From assembly GCA_013821195.1 (NCBI GenBank), contig JACDHG010000002.1:1-43469 (forward strand): a stretch of 43,469 nucleotides of DNA. The letters run 5' to 3'. Both the position numbers and the translations under genes were made by a program. This document shows, piece after piece, positions 7,486 to 15,150 of this stretch; the stretch's first letter is position 1, and each line of letters starts with the position of its first letter. The notes under the pieces were generated by a model. The model saw only the letters and a list, made by a program, of their open reading frames with translations, was not told the DNA's origin and ran no database searches. The DNA is from Propionibacteriales bacterium. Its GTDB lineage: Bacteria; Actinomycetota; Actinomycetes; Propionibacteriales; Nocardioidaceae.

Positions 7486-7703
7486 CTGACATCGTCTCGC
7501 TCGTCTTCGGCACGATCTTCGCCGGCTTCACCGTCGTCTGGCTGCTCGTCGTGACGGATCTGATCGGATGGGACGACGCACGGGTAGCCGGCCCTGTCAC
7601 CCTCATCGCGGCGGGCGCGGTGCGCCTGGTCGCCGCGCTCCGTCCCCACCGCGAGAACGACGACGACCCGAGTGCGTCAGCTGACCCGAGTCATGGCCCG
7701 TGA
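7467..7703 (+). CDS. small two-helix membrane protein
   Basis: 78 residues starting at GTG 7467, six bases after a good GGAGG. Two membrane spans (about 8-29, FGTIFAGFTVVWLLVVTDLI, and 38-54, VTLIAAGAVRLVAAL) are followed by an acidic cytoplasmic tail (ENDDDPSASADPSH). Its 5' end overlaps the truncated end of the response-regulator relic on the other strand, and its last 27 bases overlap the 3' end of the glycerophosphodiesterase gene. The plan resembles small membrane proteins found beside PspC/two-component loci in actinobacteria, so it may be the survivor of a decayed envelope-stress locus. That is inference; the family is not identified. Confidence 0.55.
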   Translation: MVPQHATDIVSLVFGTIFAGFTVVWLLVVTDLIGWDDARVAGPVTLIAAGAVRLVAALRPHRENDDDPSASADPSHGP

Positions 7704-8714
7704 CAGCCAGTCCTCGCGGGCGAAGACCCCGGTGTCGGGGAAGTCGGTGAAGATTCCGTCGACACCGGCGTCGAAGAACCGCTGCGCCTCACCGATGGCG
7801 TCCCCCAACGCCTTCGGGTCGGTGCCGACTCGGAAGTCGGCCGGCAGGAACTTGTTCTCGTCGCGCATCGTGAAGGCGTGCACGAAGAGTCCACGCGCGT
7901 GGGCGTCGTCGACCATGTCGGTCGGCTCGAGGAGGTGACCTGTCGAGTCTCGGGGAATCACCAGCGCGTGGTGCGGTCCGACGCCGTCGGCGTACGTCGC
8001 GATCTCTGCCAGACCCTGCGGGGTCACCAGGTCACGGTAGGTCCGCAGGTCGCCCGTGGACCTCAGGTCGTACGGGCTGCTGGCGCCATAGACGAGCTGC
8101 ACGAGCCTGACGTTCGTCCGGGCTCTCAGATCCTTCAGGTTGGAGGTCTCGAACGACTGGATGACGACCCGCGCGTTCGGGCGGTCAAGGTGGTGTCGCC
8201 CGAGCGCGGCGACCAGTGGCTCCTCGAGGGACAGTCCGATCGAGTCGAAGTACGACGGGTGCTTGGTCTCTGGATAGATGCCGATCACCTCCCCGCGCGC
8301 CCGACTCTCATGGCGTACCAGATCCAGCACCTCGTCGAGGGTCGGTACCTCGAAGCGTCCGTCGTACCGGGTGTTGGCAGGGCGCACCGACGGCAGCCGC
8401 TCCTTCGTGCGCAAGGTCTTGAGCTCTGCAAGGGTGAAGTCCTCGGTGAACCAGCCGGTCACTGCCCTGCCGTCGATGCACTTGGTCGCCTGGCGGGATG
8501 CGAACTCCGGATGCAGGGCGACGTCGGTGGTGCCTGACACCTCGTTCTCGTGCCGGGCGACAAGCACCCCGTCTCGCGTCGACACGAGGTCGGGCTCGAC
8601 GTAGTCGGCACCGAGGTCGATGGCGAGCTTGTACGACGCAAGGGTGTGCTCAGGACGATAGCCGCTGGCGCCACGGTGGCCGATGATGATCGGCCGGGTC
8701 ACCTCATGGTGCAT
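7677..8714 (-). CDS. glycerophosphodiester phosphodiesterase
   Basis: 345 residues with the GDPD TIM-barrel signature: IIGHRGASGYRPEHT at the N-terminus (general acid His, Arg and metal-binding Glu), YVEPDLVSTRDG (metal-binding Glu/Asp) and LVARHENE (second catalytic His). The long insert after the first His box and the overall length fit the GlpQ-like class. It hydrolyses glycerophosphodiesters, left by phospholipid deacylation or from teichoic acid, to glycerol 3-phosphate and an alcohol. GlpQ itself is exported, but no signal peptide is visible here, so a cytosolic or alternatively exported form is possible. ATG 8714 is used; the GTG two codons after it in HHEV is an alternative. Its 3' end overlaps the small membrane ORF by 27 bases. 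Confidence 0.9.
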   Translation of the reverse strand: MHHEVTRPIIIGHRGASGYRPEHTLASYKLAIDLGADYVEPDLVSTRDGVLVARHENEVSGTTDVALHPEFASRQATKCIDGRAVTGWFTEDFTLAELKTLRTKERLPSVRPANTRYDGRFEVPTLDEVLDLVRHESRARGEVIGIYPETKHPSYFDSIGLSLEEPLVAALGRHHLDRPNARVVIQSFETSNLKDLRARTNVRLVQLVYGASSPYDLRSTGDLRTYRDLVTPQGLAEIATYADGVGPHHALVIPRDSTGHLLEPTDMVDDAHARGLFVHAFTMRDENKFLPADFRVGTDPKALGDAIGEAQRFFDAGVDGIFTDFPDTGVFAREDWLSRAMTRVS

Positions 8715-8854
8715 GGTCCGAGCCTGACCAACGGACGCGGCATCACCTCATCCTCCAGGCGAACGTCGAATGAAGTGGCGTGGAACTCCTTTCACACCCG
8801 TAACACGGAAATCAGTTGGCTTGTGGGGCGACCGCTCTCTAACGTGAGGAGGTC

Positions 8855-10555
8855 ATGCGCCAGATTCCCCTCCCCGACCCGGGGACCCCCGACGTCCGCT
8901 CGCCCGGGCGCTACCTGTGGTGGGTGGCGCGCGGGCAGGTGCCGACGATTGTCGGGGGTGTCACCTTCGGGATCATCTGGATGGTGGCGCAGTCGGTGAT
9001 GCCGGCGATCATCGGACGCGCCATCGACGAGGGCGTGCGTGCCGAGGACCTGTCCCGCTTGGGCGTGTGGGCGGCTGTCTTGCTCGGCGTCGGCGTGGTT
9101 CAGGCTGTGGCGGGGATCTTCCGGCACCGCTTCGCAGTCCAGAACTGGCTGACTGCCGCGTACCGCACCGTGCAGGTGGTGGCCAGGCACAGCGTCCGCC
9201 TTGGCGCCACTCTGCCGCGCAAGGTGTCGACCGGCGAGGTCGTGTCGATCGGCTCCTCCGACCTGGCGCACGTCGGCAACTCGATCGAGGTGATGGGCCG
9301 CGCCGCCGGAGCCTTCGTCGCGTTCCTCGTGGTGGCAGCGATCCTGTTGGAGGCGTCGGTGACGCTCGGGCTCGTCGTCCTGATCGGCGTACCCGCCCTG
9401 CTGCTGTTGCTGGGTCCGCTCCTCAAGCCGCTGCAGAGACGCAACCTCGCCCAACGGGAGATGATGGGCGATCTCAACACCTTGGCGTCCGACATCGTCG
9501 GCGGGCTGCGGGTGCTGCGCGGGATCGGCGGTGAGGAGGTCTTCCACCAACGGTACGTCGAGGAGTCCCAACGCGTCCGTGCCGCCGGGGTGCAGGTGGG
9601 GAAGCTGCAGTCGCTGCTCGACGCCCTCCAGATATTCCTGCCTGGAGTCTTCGTCGTCATCGTCGTGTGGCTTGGCGCTCGCTTCGCGGTCGCCGGTCAG
9701 ATCACCCCAGGGGAGTTGGTGGCCTTCTACGGTTACTCGGCGTTCCTGATGATCCCACTGCGGACCGGCACAGAGGTCGCCAACAAGCTCATCCGCGGCC
9801 TCGTCGCAGGCCGCCGCATCTGCCACGTGCTGTCGATACAGCCCGAGGCGCAGGACGTCGAGACTCCGCGGAGCGCGTCACCGTTCGGCGAGCTCGTCGA
9901 CGTCAAGTCCGGACTCCGGGTGCAGCCCGGCCGGCTCACCGCAGTGGTCTCCGAGCGGCCTGACGAGACGGCCGAGCTCGCCGACCGCCTCGGCCGCTTC
10001 TGCGACGATCCCGCTCTGCTCGACGGAGTCTCACTGTCAGATCTCGACCGCGACTTCGTGCGGAAGACGATCGTGGTGAGCGACTCCGGTGCGACGTTGT
10101 TCAGCGGCTGCCTCCGCGACGAGCTCGACATCCGTGGGACCGGCAGCGACGCGCACCTGCTGGGCGCGCTCGCGACAGCATCCGCCGACGATGTGCTCGA
10201 AGCGCTCCCCGACGGCCTCGACAGCGACGTCGAGGAGCGCGGACGCTCGCTGTCCGGCGGTCAACGGCAACGGATCGTGCTGGCGCGGGCGCTCGCAGCC
10301 GAGCCGGAGATCTTGGTGCTCGTCGAGCCCACCTCGGCCGTCGACGCCCACACCGAGGCCCGGATCGCCAGCCGGTTGCGGAAGCACCGCGCGGGACGGA
10401 CGACCGTCGTGACGACGGCGAGCCCGCTGATGCTCGACCAGGCCGACGAGGTCGTGCTCATCCAGGCAGGTCGTGTCACAGCCGTCGGCAGCCACAAGGA
10501 CCTGCTCGCCGATCCCCGGTACCGGCGGGTCGTGGTACGAGGTGAGGACGAATGA
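8855..10555 (+). CDS. ABC exporter half-transporter with degenerate nucleotide-binding domain
   Basis: 566 residues. A type IV exporter membrane domain with six spans (about 25-310) is followed by an ATPase domain. The P-loop expected near residue 360 is replaced by VVSERPDETAELADRLG, with no GxxGxGKS/T. The Q-loop glutamine is missing (VVSDSGATLFSG). Walker B reads LVLVEPTSAVD, with Val for Asp, and the switch His is Thr (TVVTTASPL). In contrast LSGGQRQR (466-473) is perfect. It therefore cannot form a normal site of its own but can donate the signature motif to a partner. The start follows GAGGAGG directly before ATG. The stop overlaps the partner's start (ATGA). Substrate unknown; the operon suggests a lipid. 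Confidence 0.9.
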   Translation: MRQIPLPDPGTPDVRSPGRYLWWVARGQVPTIVGGVTFGIIWMVAQSVMPAIIGRAIDEGVRAEDLSRLGVWAAVLLGVGVVQAVAGIFRHRFAVQNWLTAAYRTVQVVARHSVRLGATLPRKVSTGEVVSIGSSDLAHVGNSIEVMGRAAGAFVAFLVVAAILLEASVTLGLVVLIGVPALLLLLGPLLKPLQRRNLAQREMMGDLNTLASDIVGGLRVLRGIGGEEVFHQRYVEESQRVRAAGVQVGKLQSLLDALQIFLPGVFVVIVVWLGARFAVAGQITPGELVAFYGYSAFLMIPLRTGTEVANKLIRGLVAGRRICHVLSIQPEAQDVETPRSASPFGELVDVKSGLRVQPGRLTAVVSERPDETAELADRLGRFCDDPALLDGVSLSDLDRDFVRKTIVVSDSGATLFSGCLRDELDIRGTGSDAHLLGALATASADDVLEALPDGLDSDVEERGRSLSGGQRQRIVLARALAAEPEILVLVEPTSAVDAHTEARIASRLRKHRAGRTTVVTTASPLMLDQADEVVLIQAGRVTAVGSHKDLLADPRYRRVVVRGEDE

Positions 10556-12345
10556 GGCAGTTCCTCCCCGTCGCGGACGCCCCGACGGTACGTCGCTACG
10601 CCCGCCGGCTCGCCTCTCGGTACCCGCGTCAGCTCAGCGGGACCATCGCTCTCCACATGCTCGCCGCGATCGCCGGTCTCGCCGCGCCTCGACTCATCGG
10701 TAACCTCGTCGAGGACGTGTCTCTCGGGACGACGGTCACGACGGTCGACAAGATCATCATCACGATCGCGGTCTTCCTGCTCGCGCAGACCGTGCTCACC
10801 CGCTATGCGCGCTTCGCGTCCTTCGCGTTCGGGGAGAAGATCCTCGCCGAGCTGCGCGAGGACTTCGTCAAGCAGTCGTTGGCGTTGCCCGTCAGCACCG
10901 TCGAGAGGGCGGGGACGGGTGACCTGCTGACCCGGACGTCGCGAGACGTCGAGGCGCTCGGCTGGTCCGTGCGGTTCGCCCTGCCGGAGACGATCATCGC
11001 GTTCGTCACAACGGTCTTCACGATCGCGGCGTGTCTCCTCGTCGGCGCCTGGGTGCTGGTGCCCCTCGTGCTGGGGGTCCCCCTGCTGTTCGTGGCGACC
11101 CGGTGGTACCTACGCCGGGCCAAGGACGGCTACCTACGGGAGTCGGCGTCGTACGCCGCGATCAACGCAAGTCTTGCCGAGACCGCCGAGGGTGCCCGCA
11201 CGGTCGAGGCACTCGGACTCGAGCGGCGGCGCATCGAGCGCATCGACGCCGACATCAAAGAGTCGTACGACGCAGAGCGGTACACACTGTTCCTGCGCAC
11301 GGTGTGGTTCCCGTCAGCCGAGATCGGCTATCTGGTGCCTACGGTCACCACCTTGCTGTTCGGCGGGTGGCTCTACAGCCAAGGATATGCCGACCTCGGC
11401 GACGTCACTGCAGCCACGCTCTACGTCCAGGCGCTGATCGACCCGGTCGACCGGCTGCTGTCCTGGCTCGACGAGCTCCAGGTGGGCGCCACGTCGCTCG
11501 CCCGGTTGCTGGGCGTCTCGACGGTGCCTGACGACCGCGAGGTGTCCGGACGTGAACCGGCACACCACAGAATCGATGCCGACGACGTGCACTTCGCCTA
11601 CGTCGAGGGGCGTGACGTCCTGCACGGCGTGGACCTGCACGTCGACCGCGGCGAACGGGTCGCCATGGTGGGACCGTCCGGAGCGGGCAAGTCCACCCTC
11701 GGGCGGCTGCTCGCCGGCATCCACCCACCCGGACGGGGCCAGGTGACGATCGGTGGGGTTGGCATGACCGAGCTCCCGCTGGACGCGCTGCGCGGCCACG
11801 TGTCGTTGGTGACCCAGGAGCACCACGTGTTCGTGGGTTCGCTCCGCGACAACCTCGCGCTCGTGCTTGACGAGCTCGAGTCCGACGAGACACTGCTTGG
11901 CGCGCTGCGCGCTGTCGATGCCGACGCCTGGGCGATGGCGCTGCCTCAGGGGCTCGACACCCGCGTCGGCTCGGGTGGCCTGTCTCTGTCACCAGCACAG
12001 GCGCAGCAGCTCGCGCTGGCACGACTTGTCCTGGCAGACCCGCACACGCTCGTGCTCGACGAGGCGACGTCACTCATGGACCCCCGCTCCGCCCGCCACC
12101 TCGAGCGTTCCCTCGCGGCGGTGTTGAAGGGACGTACCGTCATCGCGATCGCGCATCGGCTCTTCACCGCGCACGACGCGGACCGGGTCGCGGTCGTCGA
12201 GGACGGTCGGATCAGCGAGATAGGGTCGCACGACGAGCTGATCGCCAACGACGGCTCGTACGCCGCACTGTGGCGTTCATGGCACGGCGAGGCAGAGAGC
12301 GACCCGCGTGACGGTTCGCTGCTGAGTGGAGGAGCTAAGACATGA
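10552..12345 (+). CDS. ABC exporter half-transporter, catalytic partner
   Basis: 597 residues, six membrane spans (about 30-310) then an ATPase domain. GPSGAGKST (374-382) is a perfect P-loop, LVTQEHHVF keeps the Q-loop, TLVLDEATS has both Walker B Asp and catalytic Glu, and IAIAHRL keeps the switch His. The signature is broken: LSLSPAQAQQ stands where LSGGQRQR should be. Together with the preceding gene this makes one complete ATP site (P-loop here, LSGGQ from the partner) and one site lacking all main elements. Translation is coupled to the upstream gene by ATGA, and its own stop overlaps the next gene in the same way. Heterodimeric export of a lipid or hydrophobic compound is inferred. Confidence 0.92.
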   Translation: MRQFLPVADAPTVRRYARRLASRYPRQLSGTIALHMLAAIAGLAAPRLIGNLVEDVSLGTTVTTVDKIIITIAVFLLAQTVLTRYARFASFAFGEKILAELREDFVKQSLALPVSTVERAGTGDLLTRTSRDVEALGWSVRFALPETIIAFVTTVFTIAACLLVGAWVLVPLVLGVPLLFVATRWYLRRAKDGYLRESASYAAINASLAETAEGARTVEALGLERRRIERIDADIKESYDAERYTLFLRTVWFPSAEIGYLVPTVTTLLFGGWLYSQGYADLGDVTAATLYVQALIDPVDRLLSWLDELQVGATSLARLLGVSTVPDDREVSGREPAHHRIDADDVHFAYVEGRDVLHGVDLHVDRGERVAMVGPSGAGKSTLGRLLAGIHPPGRGQVTIGGVGMTELPLDALRGHVSLVTQEHHVFVGSLRDNLALVLDELESDETLLGALRAVDADAWAMALPQGLDTRVGSGGLSLSPAQAQQLALARLVLADPHTLVLDEATSLMDPRSARHLERSLAAVLKGRTVIAIAHRLFTAHDADRVAVVEDGRISEIGSHDELIANDGSYAALWRSWHGEAESDPRDGSLLSGGAKT

Positions 12346-12548
12346 CGACGCTCGAGCGCAAGCGACCCGACTGGTCCGGGGACGAGCGCAGCCAGCTCGC
12401 GCAGGTCCTCGACCACATCCCCGCCCCAGACCCGCAGCAGCCCATCTCGGTCCGTGCCACCTTGCTGCACATGATCGAGGAGACCGCGCGCCATGCCGGC
12501 CAACTGGACATCCTCCGCGAGCTGACCGACGGCGCCACCGGCGAGTAG
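12342..12548 (+). CDS. miniature DUF664/DinB-like protein
   Basis: 68 residues. The C-terminal part, ISVRATLLHMIEETARHAGQ, matches the last helix of actinobacterial DUF664/DinB proteins, including the metal-ligand-like His in the HMIEETARHAGH-type motif. The N-terminal stretch (RPDWSGDERSQLAQVLDH) resembles the first helix of the same family. Normal members have about 160-170 residues and bind a metal with three His from a four-helix bundle, often as bacillithiol/mycothiol-dependent transferases. Here the middle ~100 residues are missing in frame. A strong GGAGGAG precedes an ATG overlapping the ABC stop (ATGA), so translation seems maintained. It could be a shrunken remnant kept for coupling, or a small functional protein. 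Function unknown. Confidence 0.6.
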   Translation: MTTLERKRPDWSGDERSQLAQVLDHIPAPDPQQPISVRATLLHMIEETARHAGQLDILRELTDGATGE

Positions 12549-12552
12549 CCCC

Positions 12553-13395
12553 GTGCCCACCGGTCGCATCGCCTTCGTGCTCGGTGGCGGAGGCGTCCAC
12601 GGCGCGTGCGAGGTAGGGATGCTGCGGGCCTTGAGCGAGGGCGGAGTCCACCCGGACGTCATCCTGGGCACGTCGGTCGGTGCGATCAACGGCGCGATGT
12701 ATGCCAAGGATCCCGGCGAGGCAGGAGTCACGAGCCTCGGCGAGCTGTGGGACCAACTGGCCACAGGTGACGTGTTCGGGTCCTCGCTGGCCGCCCAGAC
12801 AGCGACGCTCGTACGGACCCGGACCCACGTCCAGCGGCACGGGCCCTTGCGCCGCCTGCTGGTGGAGCAGCTCGGCGACATCCGGATCGAGGAGCTCGCG
12901 GTGCCGTTCCAGTGCGTGGCCGCGAGCATCGAGCGAGCCGCTGAGCACTGGTTCCAACGCGGGCCACTCGTGGATGCTGTGCTCGCCAGCAGCGCCGTGC
13001 CGGGTCTGCTTCCAGCCGTGCACATCGACGGTGAGCACTTCCTCGACGGCGGCCTGGTCGCAAGCATCCCCGTCGACAGGGCGATCGCACTCGGGGCCAC
13101 GACGGTGTACGTCCTCCAGGTGGGCAGGGTGGAATCGCCGCTCCGGCCGCCTCGGCAACCCCTCGAGGTCGCTCTGGTGGCGTTCGAGATCGCACGCCGT
13201 CATCGTTTTGCCACCACCATGGCGGGACTGCCCGACCACGTCGACGTCCATGTGCTGCCCACCGGAGCCCAGCCGATGTCTTTCAGCGACCGTCGACAGT
13301 TCCGCTATCGCGACTTCGGCTCGGTGCCGACGAGGATCACGACGGCATACGTGGCGAGCAGGGACTACCTCACGAACCGTGGGCTCGACGCGTGA
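12553..13395 (+). CDS. patatin-like phospholipase
   Basis: 280 residues, compact patatin fold. LGGGGVHGACEVGML at the N-terminus is the oxyanion-hole Gly-rich loop, GTSVGAING carries the nucleophile Ser in GxSxG, and LDGGLVASIPVD holds the dyad Asp in DGG. All catalytic elements are present, so it should hydrolyse acyl esters of (phospho)lipids. There is no signal peptide or membrane span, so it is cytosolic and may be membrane-associated. It starts at GTG 12553, four bases after the mini-DUF664 gene, and its end overlaps the acyltransferase start (GTGA). A deacylase followed by a reacylase and preceded by an exporter suggests lipid remodelling and export. Confidence 0.9.
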   Translation: MPTGRIAFVLGGGGVHGACEVGMLRALSEGGVHPDVILGTSVGAINGAMYAKDPGEAGVTSLGELWDQLATGDVFGSSLAAQTATLVRTRTHVQRHGPLRRLLVEQLGDIRIEELAVPFQCVAASIERAAEHWFQRGPLVDAVLASSAVPGLLPAVHIDGEHFLDGGLVASIPVDRAIALGATTVYVLQVGRVESPLRPPRQPLEVALVAFEIARRHRFATTMAGLPDHVDVHVLPTGAQPMSFSDRRQFRYRDFGSVPTRITTAYVASRDYLTNRGLDA

Positions 13396-14432
13396 CACTC
13401 CCTCCGCGCTGGGTGCGACGGCTGCTCGGACCCATCGTGCTTGTCGTCGCGTGGGCGCTGATGGTGCTGCTCCTGCCGGTTCTCGCACTGGCAGCGGCGG
13501 TCGCGTCACTATGGCTGCCCGGACGCTGGCGTGGCCTGCGGTTGCTTGGGTTCGCCGTCGTCGGGCTCACCGTGGAGATACTGGCTCTGGTGGCCGCGGC
13601 GACGTTGTGGGTGTCCAGCGGCTTCGGCTCCCGTCTCGACACCGCGCGCTATCAGCGTGCCCACTACCAGATGCTGCGCATCGGCTTGAACGCGATCGTC
13701 AGGTCCGCACAACGACTCTTCCACCTGCGGCTCGAGACCGACGAGGTGTCCTGGAGCCCTCTCGACGACGGTGTGCCCGGCTCGACGAACGCGATGATCG
13801 TGCTCGCCCGCCACGCGGGTCCAGGCGACGGCCTCCTGCTGCTGGACACCCTGATGAACCGCGACCATCTGCGTGAGCCCCGCACGGTGCTGAAGGACAC
13901 ACTGCAGCTCGACCCTGTCGCGGACGTCTTCTTCAACCGGTTGCCGTCCCGCTTCATCGACCCGGACCCGCAAGACGGTGACGACGTCGAGGCGACAATT
14001 GCCTCCCTGGCCGCCGACCTCGACGACGAGGACGCCTTGCTGATCTTCCCCGAGGGAGGCAACTTCACCCGGCGGCGGTGGGTGAACGCCATCGCGCGGC
14101 TGCGACAGCGAGGCCATGCGGCGTACGCCGACCAGGCGCAGACCATGCCGAACGTGCTGCCACCCCGACCGGGAGGAGTCAGCGCGGCGCTCTCGGCAGC
14201 CCCCCACGCGGATGTCGTCTTCGTCGCCCACACCGGACTGGAGCACCTGTCGACGATTCGCGACCTCTGGCGCGAGATACCGCAGGAGAAGACCCTGTAC
14301 CTGCGGTGGTGGTTCTACAGCGCCGACCAGGTACCCCGAGACGAGGAGGAGCAGCTTGCCTGGCTGTTCGACCGCTGGGCCGACATCGACTCCTGGATCG
14401 CTGCTCACCCGTCAACCGACGCCCGGCGATGA
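13392..14432 (+). CDS. PlsC-like membrane acyltransferase
   Basis: 346 residues. Two or three hydrophobic N-terminal spans (about 10-35 and 45-75) precede a cytosolic LPLAT-type domain. RHAGPGDG near residue 137 gives the HX4D catalytic motif, and LLIFPEGGNFTRR near residue 220 corresponds to the FPEGTR substrate motif with Gly-Asn replacing Thr-Arg. The family moves acyl chains from acyl-CoA or acyl-ACP to lysophosphatidate or related acceptors. The altered motif III and long C-terminal part suggest an acceptor other than simple 1-acylglycerol phosphate. The GTG start overlaps the patatin stop by four bases and the end overlaps the methyltransferase start by ATGA, so all three are translationally coupled. 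Confidence 0.82.
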   Translation: MTLPPRWVRRLLGPIVLVVAWALMVLLLPVLALAAAVASLWLPGRWRGLRLLGFAVVGLTVEILALVAAATLWVSSGFGSRLDTARYQRAHYQMLRIGLNAIVRSAQRLFHLRLETDEVSWSPLDDGVPGSTNAMIVLARHAGPGDGLLLLDTLMNRDHLREPRTVLKDTLQLDPVADVFFNRLPSRFIDPDPQDGDDVEATIASLAADLDDEDALLIFPEGGNFTRRRWVNAIARLRQRGHAAYADQAQTMPNVLPPRPGGVSAALSAAPHADVVFVAHTGLEHLSTIRDLWREIPQEKTLYLRWWFYSADQVPRDEEEQLAWLFDRWADIDSWIAAHPSTDARR

Positions 14433-15118
14433 GTGCCTGCTCCACCGGCATGGACAACAATGGGGAGGTGAAGACCTTCTTCGTGCAGAGTCTTTCGGAG
14501 CTTGCGGCACAGCGGCCCCCAGCCGGCCAGGAGGTCGTCCACTTCACAGAGTCGCTGGCCCGGGCGGTGATCGAGCAGTACTCCTCCGAGGGTGACCGCG
14601 TTCTCGACCCCTTTGCCGGCTACGGGACAACGCTGGTGGTCGCCGAGCGTCTCGGCCGGCGCGCCTGTGGTGTCGAGCTCATGCCAGAACGTACTGGGCA
14701 GATTCGGGCCCGCACCGGTCGCGGTGCCGAGGTCGTCGAAGGGGACGCGCGCCAGCTCTCCTCCTTGGTTTCCGGCTCGTTCGACCTCTGTCTGACCTCG
14801 CCGCCGTACATGACCGCGAACGACCATCCCGAGAACCCGCTCACGGCCTATGCGACTCGCGACGGCGACTACACGACGTACCTGCGGGAGATCGGGAGCG
14901 TGTTCCGACAGCTCACTGCTCTCTTGCGGCCGGGCGGCTACGCCGTTGTCAACGTCGCGAACACGGTCGCCGACGACGTCATGACACCGCTCGCATGGGA
15001 CGTGGCCAGGGTCGTCTCGGAACACCTGGTGCTACGACAGGAGTCGTTCGTCTGCTGGGACCAGCAGCCGCCGGGCATCACCGGCGACTACTGCCTGGTG
15101 TTCCAGCGCCGGGTGTGA
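14429..15118 (+). CDS. SPPY-motif nucleic-acid methyltransferase (N4/N6 or TRM11-like)
   Basis: 229 residues. VLDPFAGYGTT (about 57-67) is SAM motif I in the DPFxGxGT form used by beta-class amino-methyltransferases, and LTSPPYM (about 121-127) is the catalytic motif IV of N4-cytosine/N6-adenine enzymes. FTESLARAVIEQYSSEGD before motif I matches the motif X helix, so the order is X-I-IV as in the beta class. There is no target-recognition domain of usual size and no restriction gene nearby, so a small orphan DNA methylase or an RNA (TRM11-like) methyltransferase is likely. ATG 14429 overlaps the acyltransferase stop; ATG 14450 is an alternative. It is the only information-processing gene in a lipid operon. 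Confidence 0.75.
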   Translation: MSACSTGMDNNGEVKTFFVQSLSELAAQRPPAGQEVVHFTESLARAVIEQYSSEGDRVLDPFAGYGTTLVVAERLGRRACGVELMPERTGQIRARTGRGAEVVEGDARQLSSLVSGSFDLCLTSPPYMTANDHPENPLTAYATRDGDYTTYLREIGSVFRQLTALLRPGGYAVVNVANTVADDVMTPLAWDVARVVSEHLVLRQESFVCWDQQPPGITGDYCLVFQRRV

Positions 15119-15150
15119 CGACCAGCAACGGGTGAGGAGGGAGAGCCGGC

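Noticed and set aside
12277-13509. 410-residue minus-strand ORF opposite the patatin gene
   Set aside because: Antisense to a coupled operon with conserved catalytic motifs; shadow.
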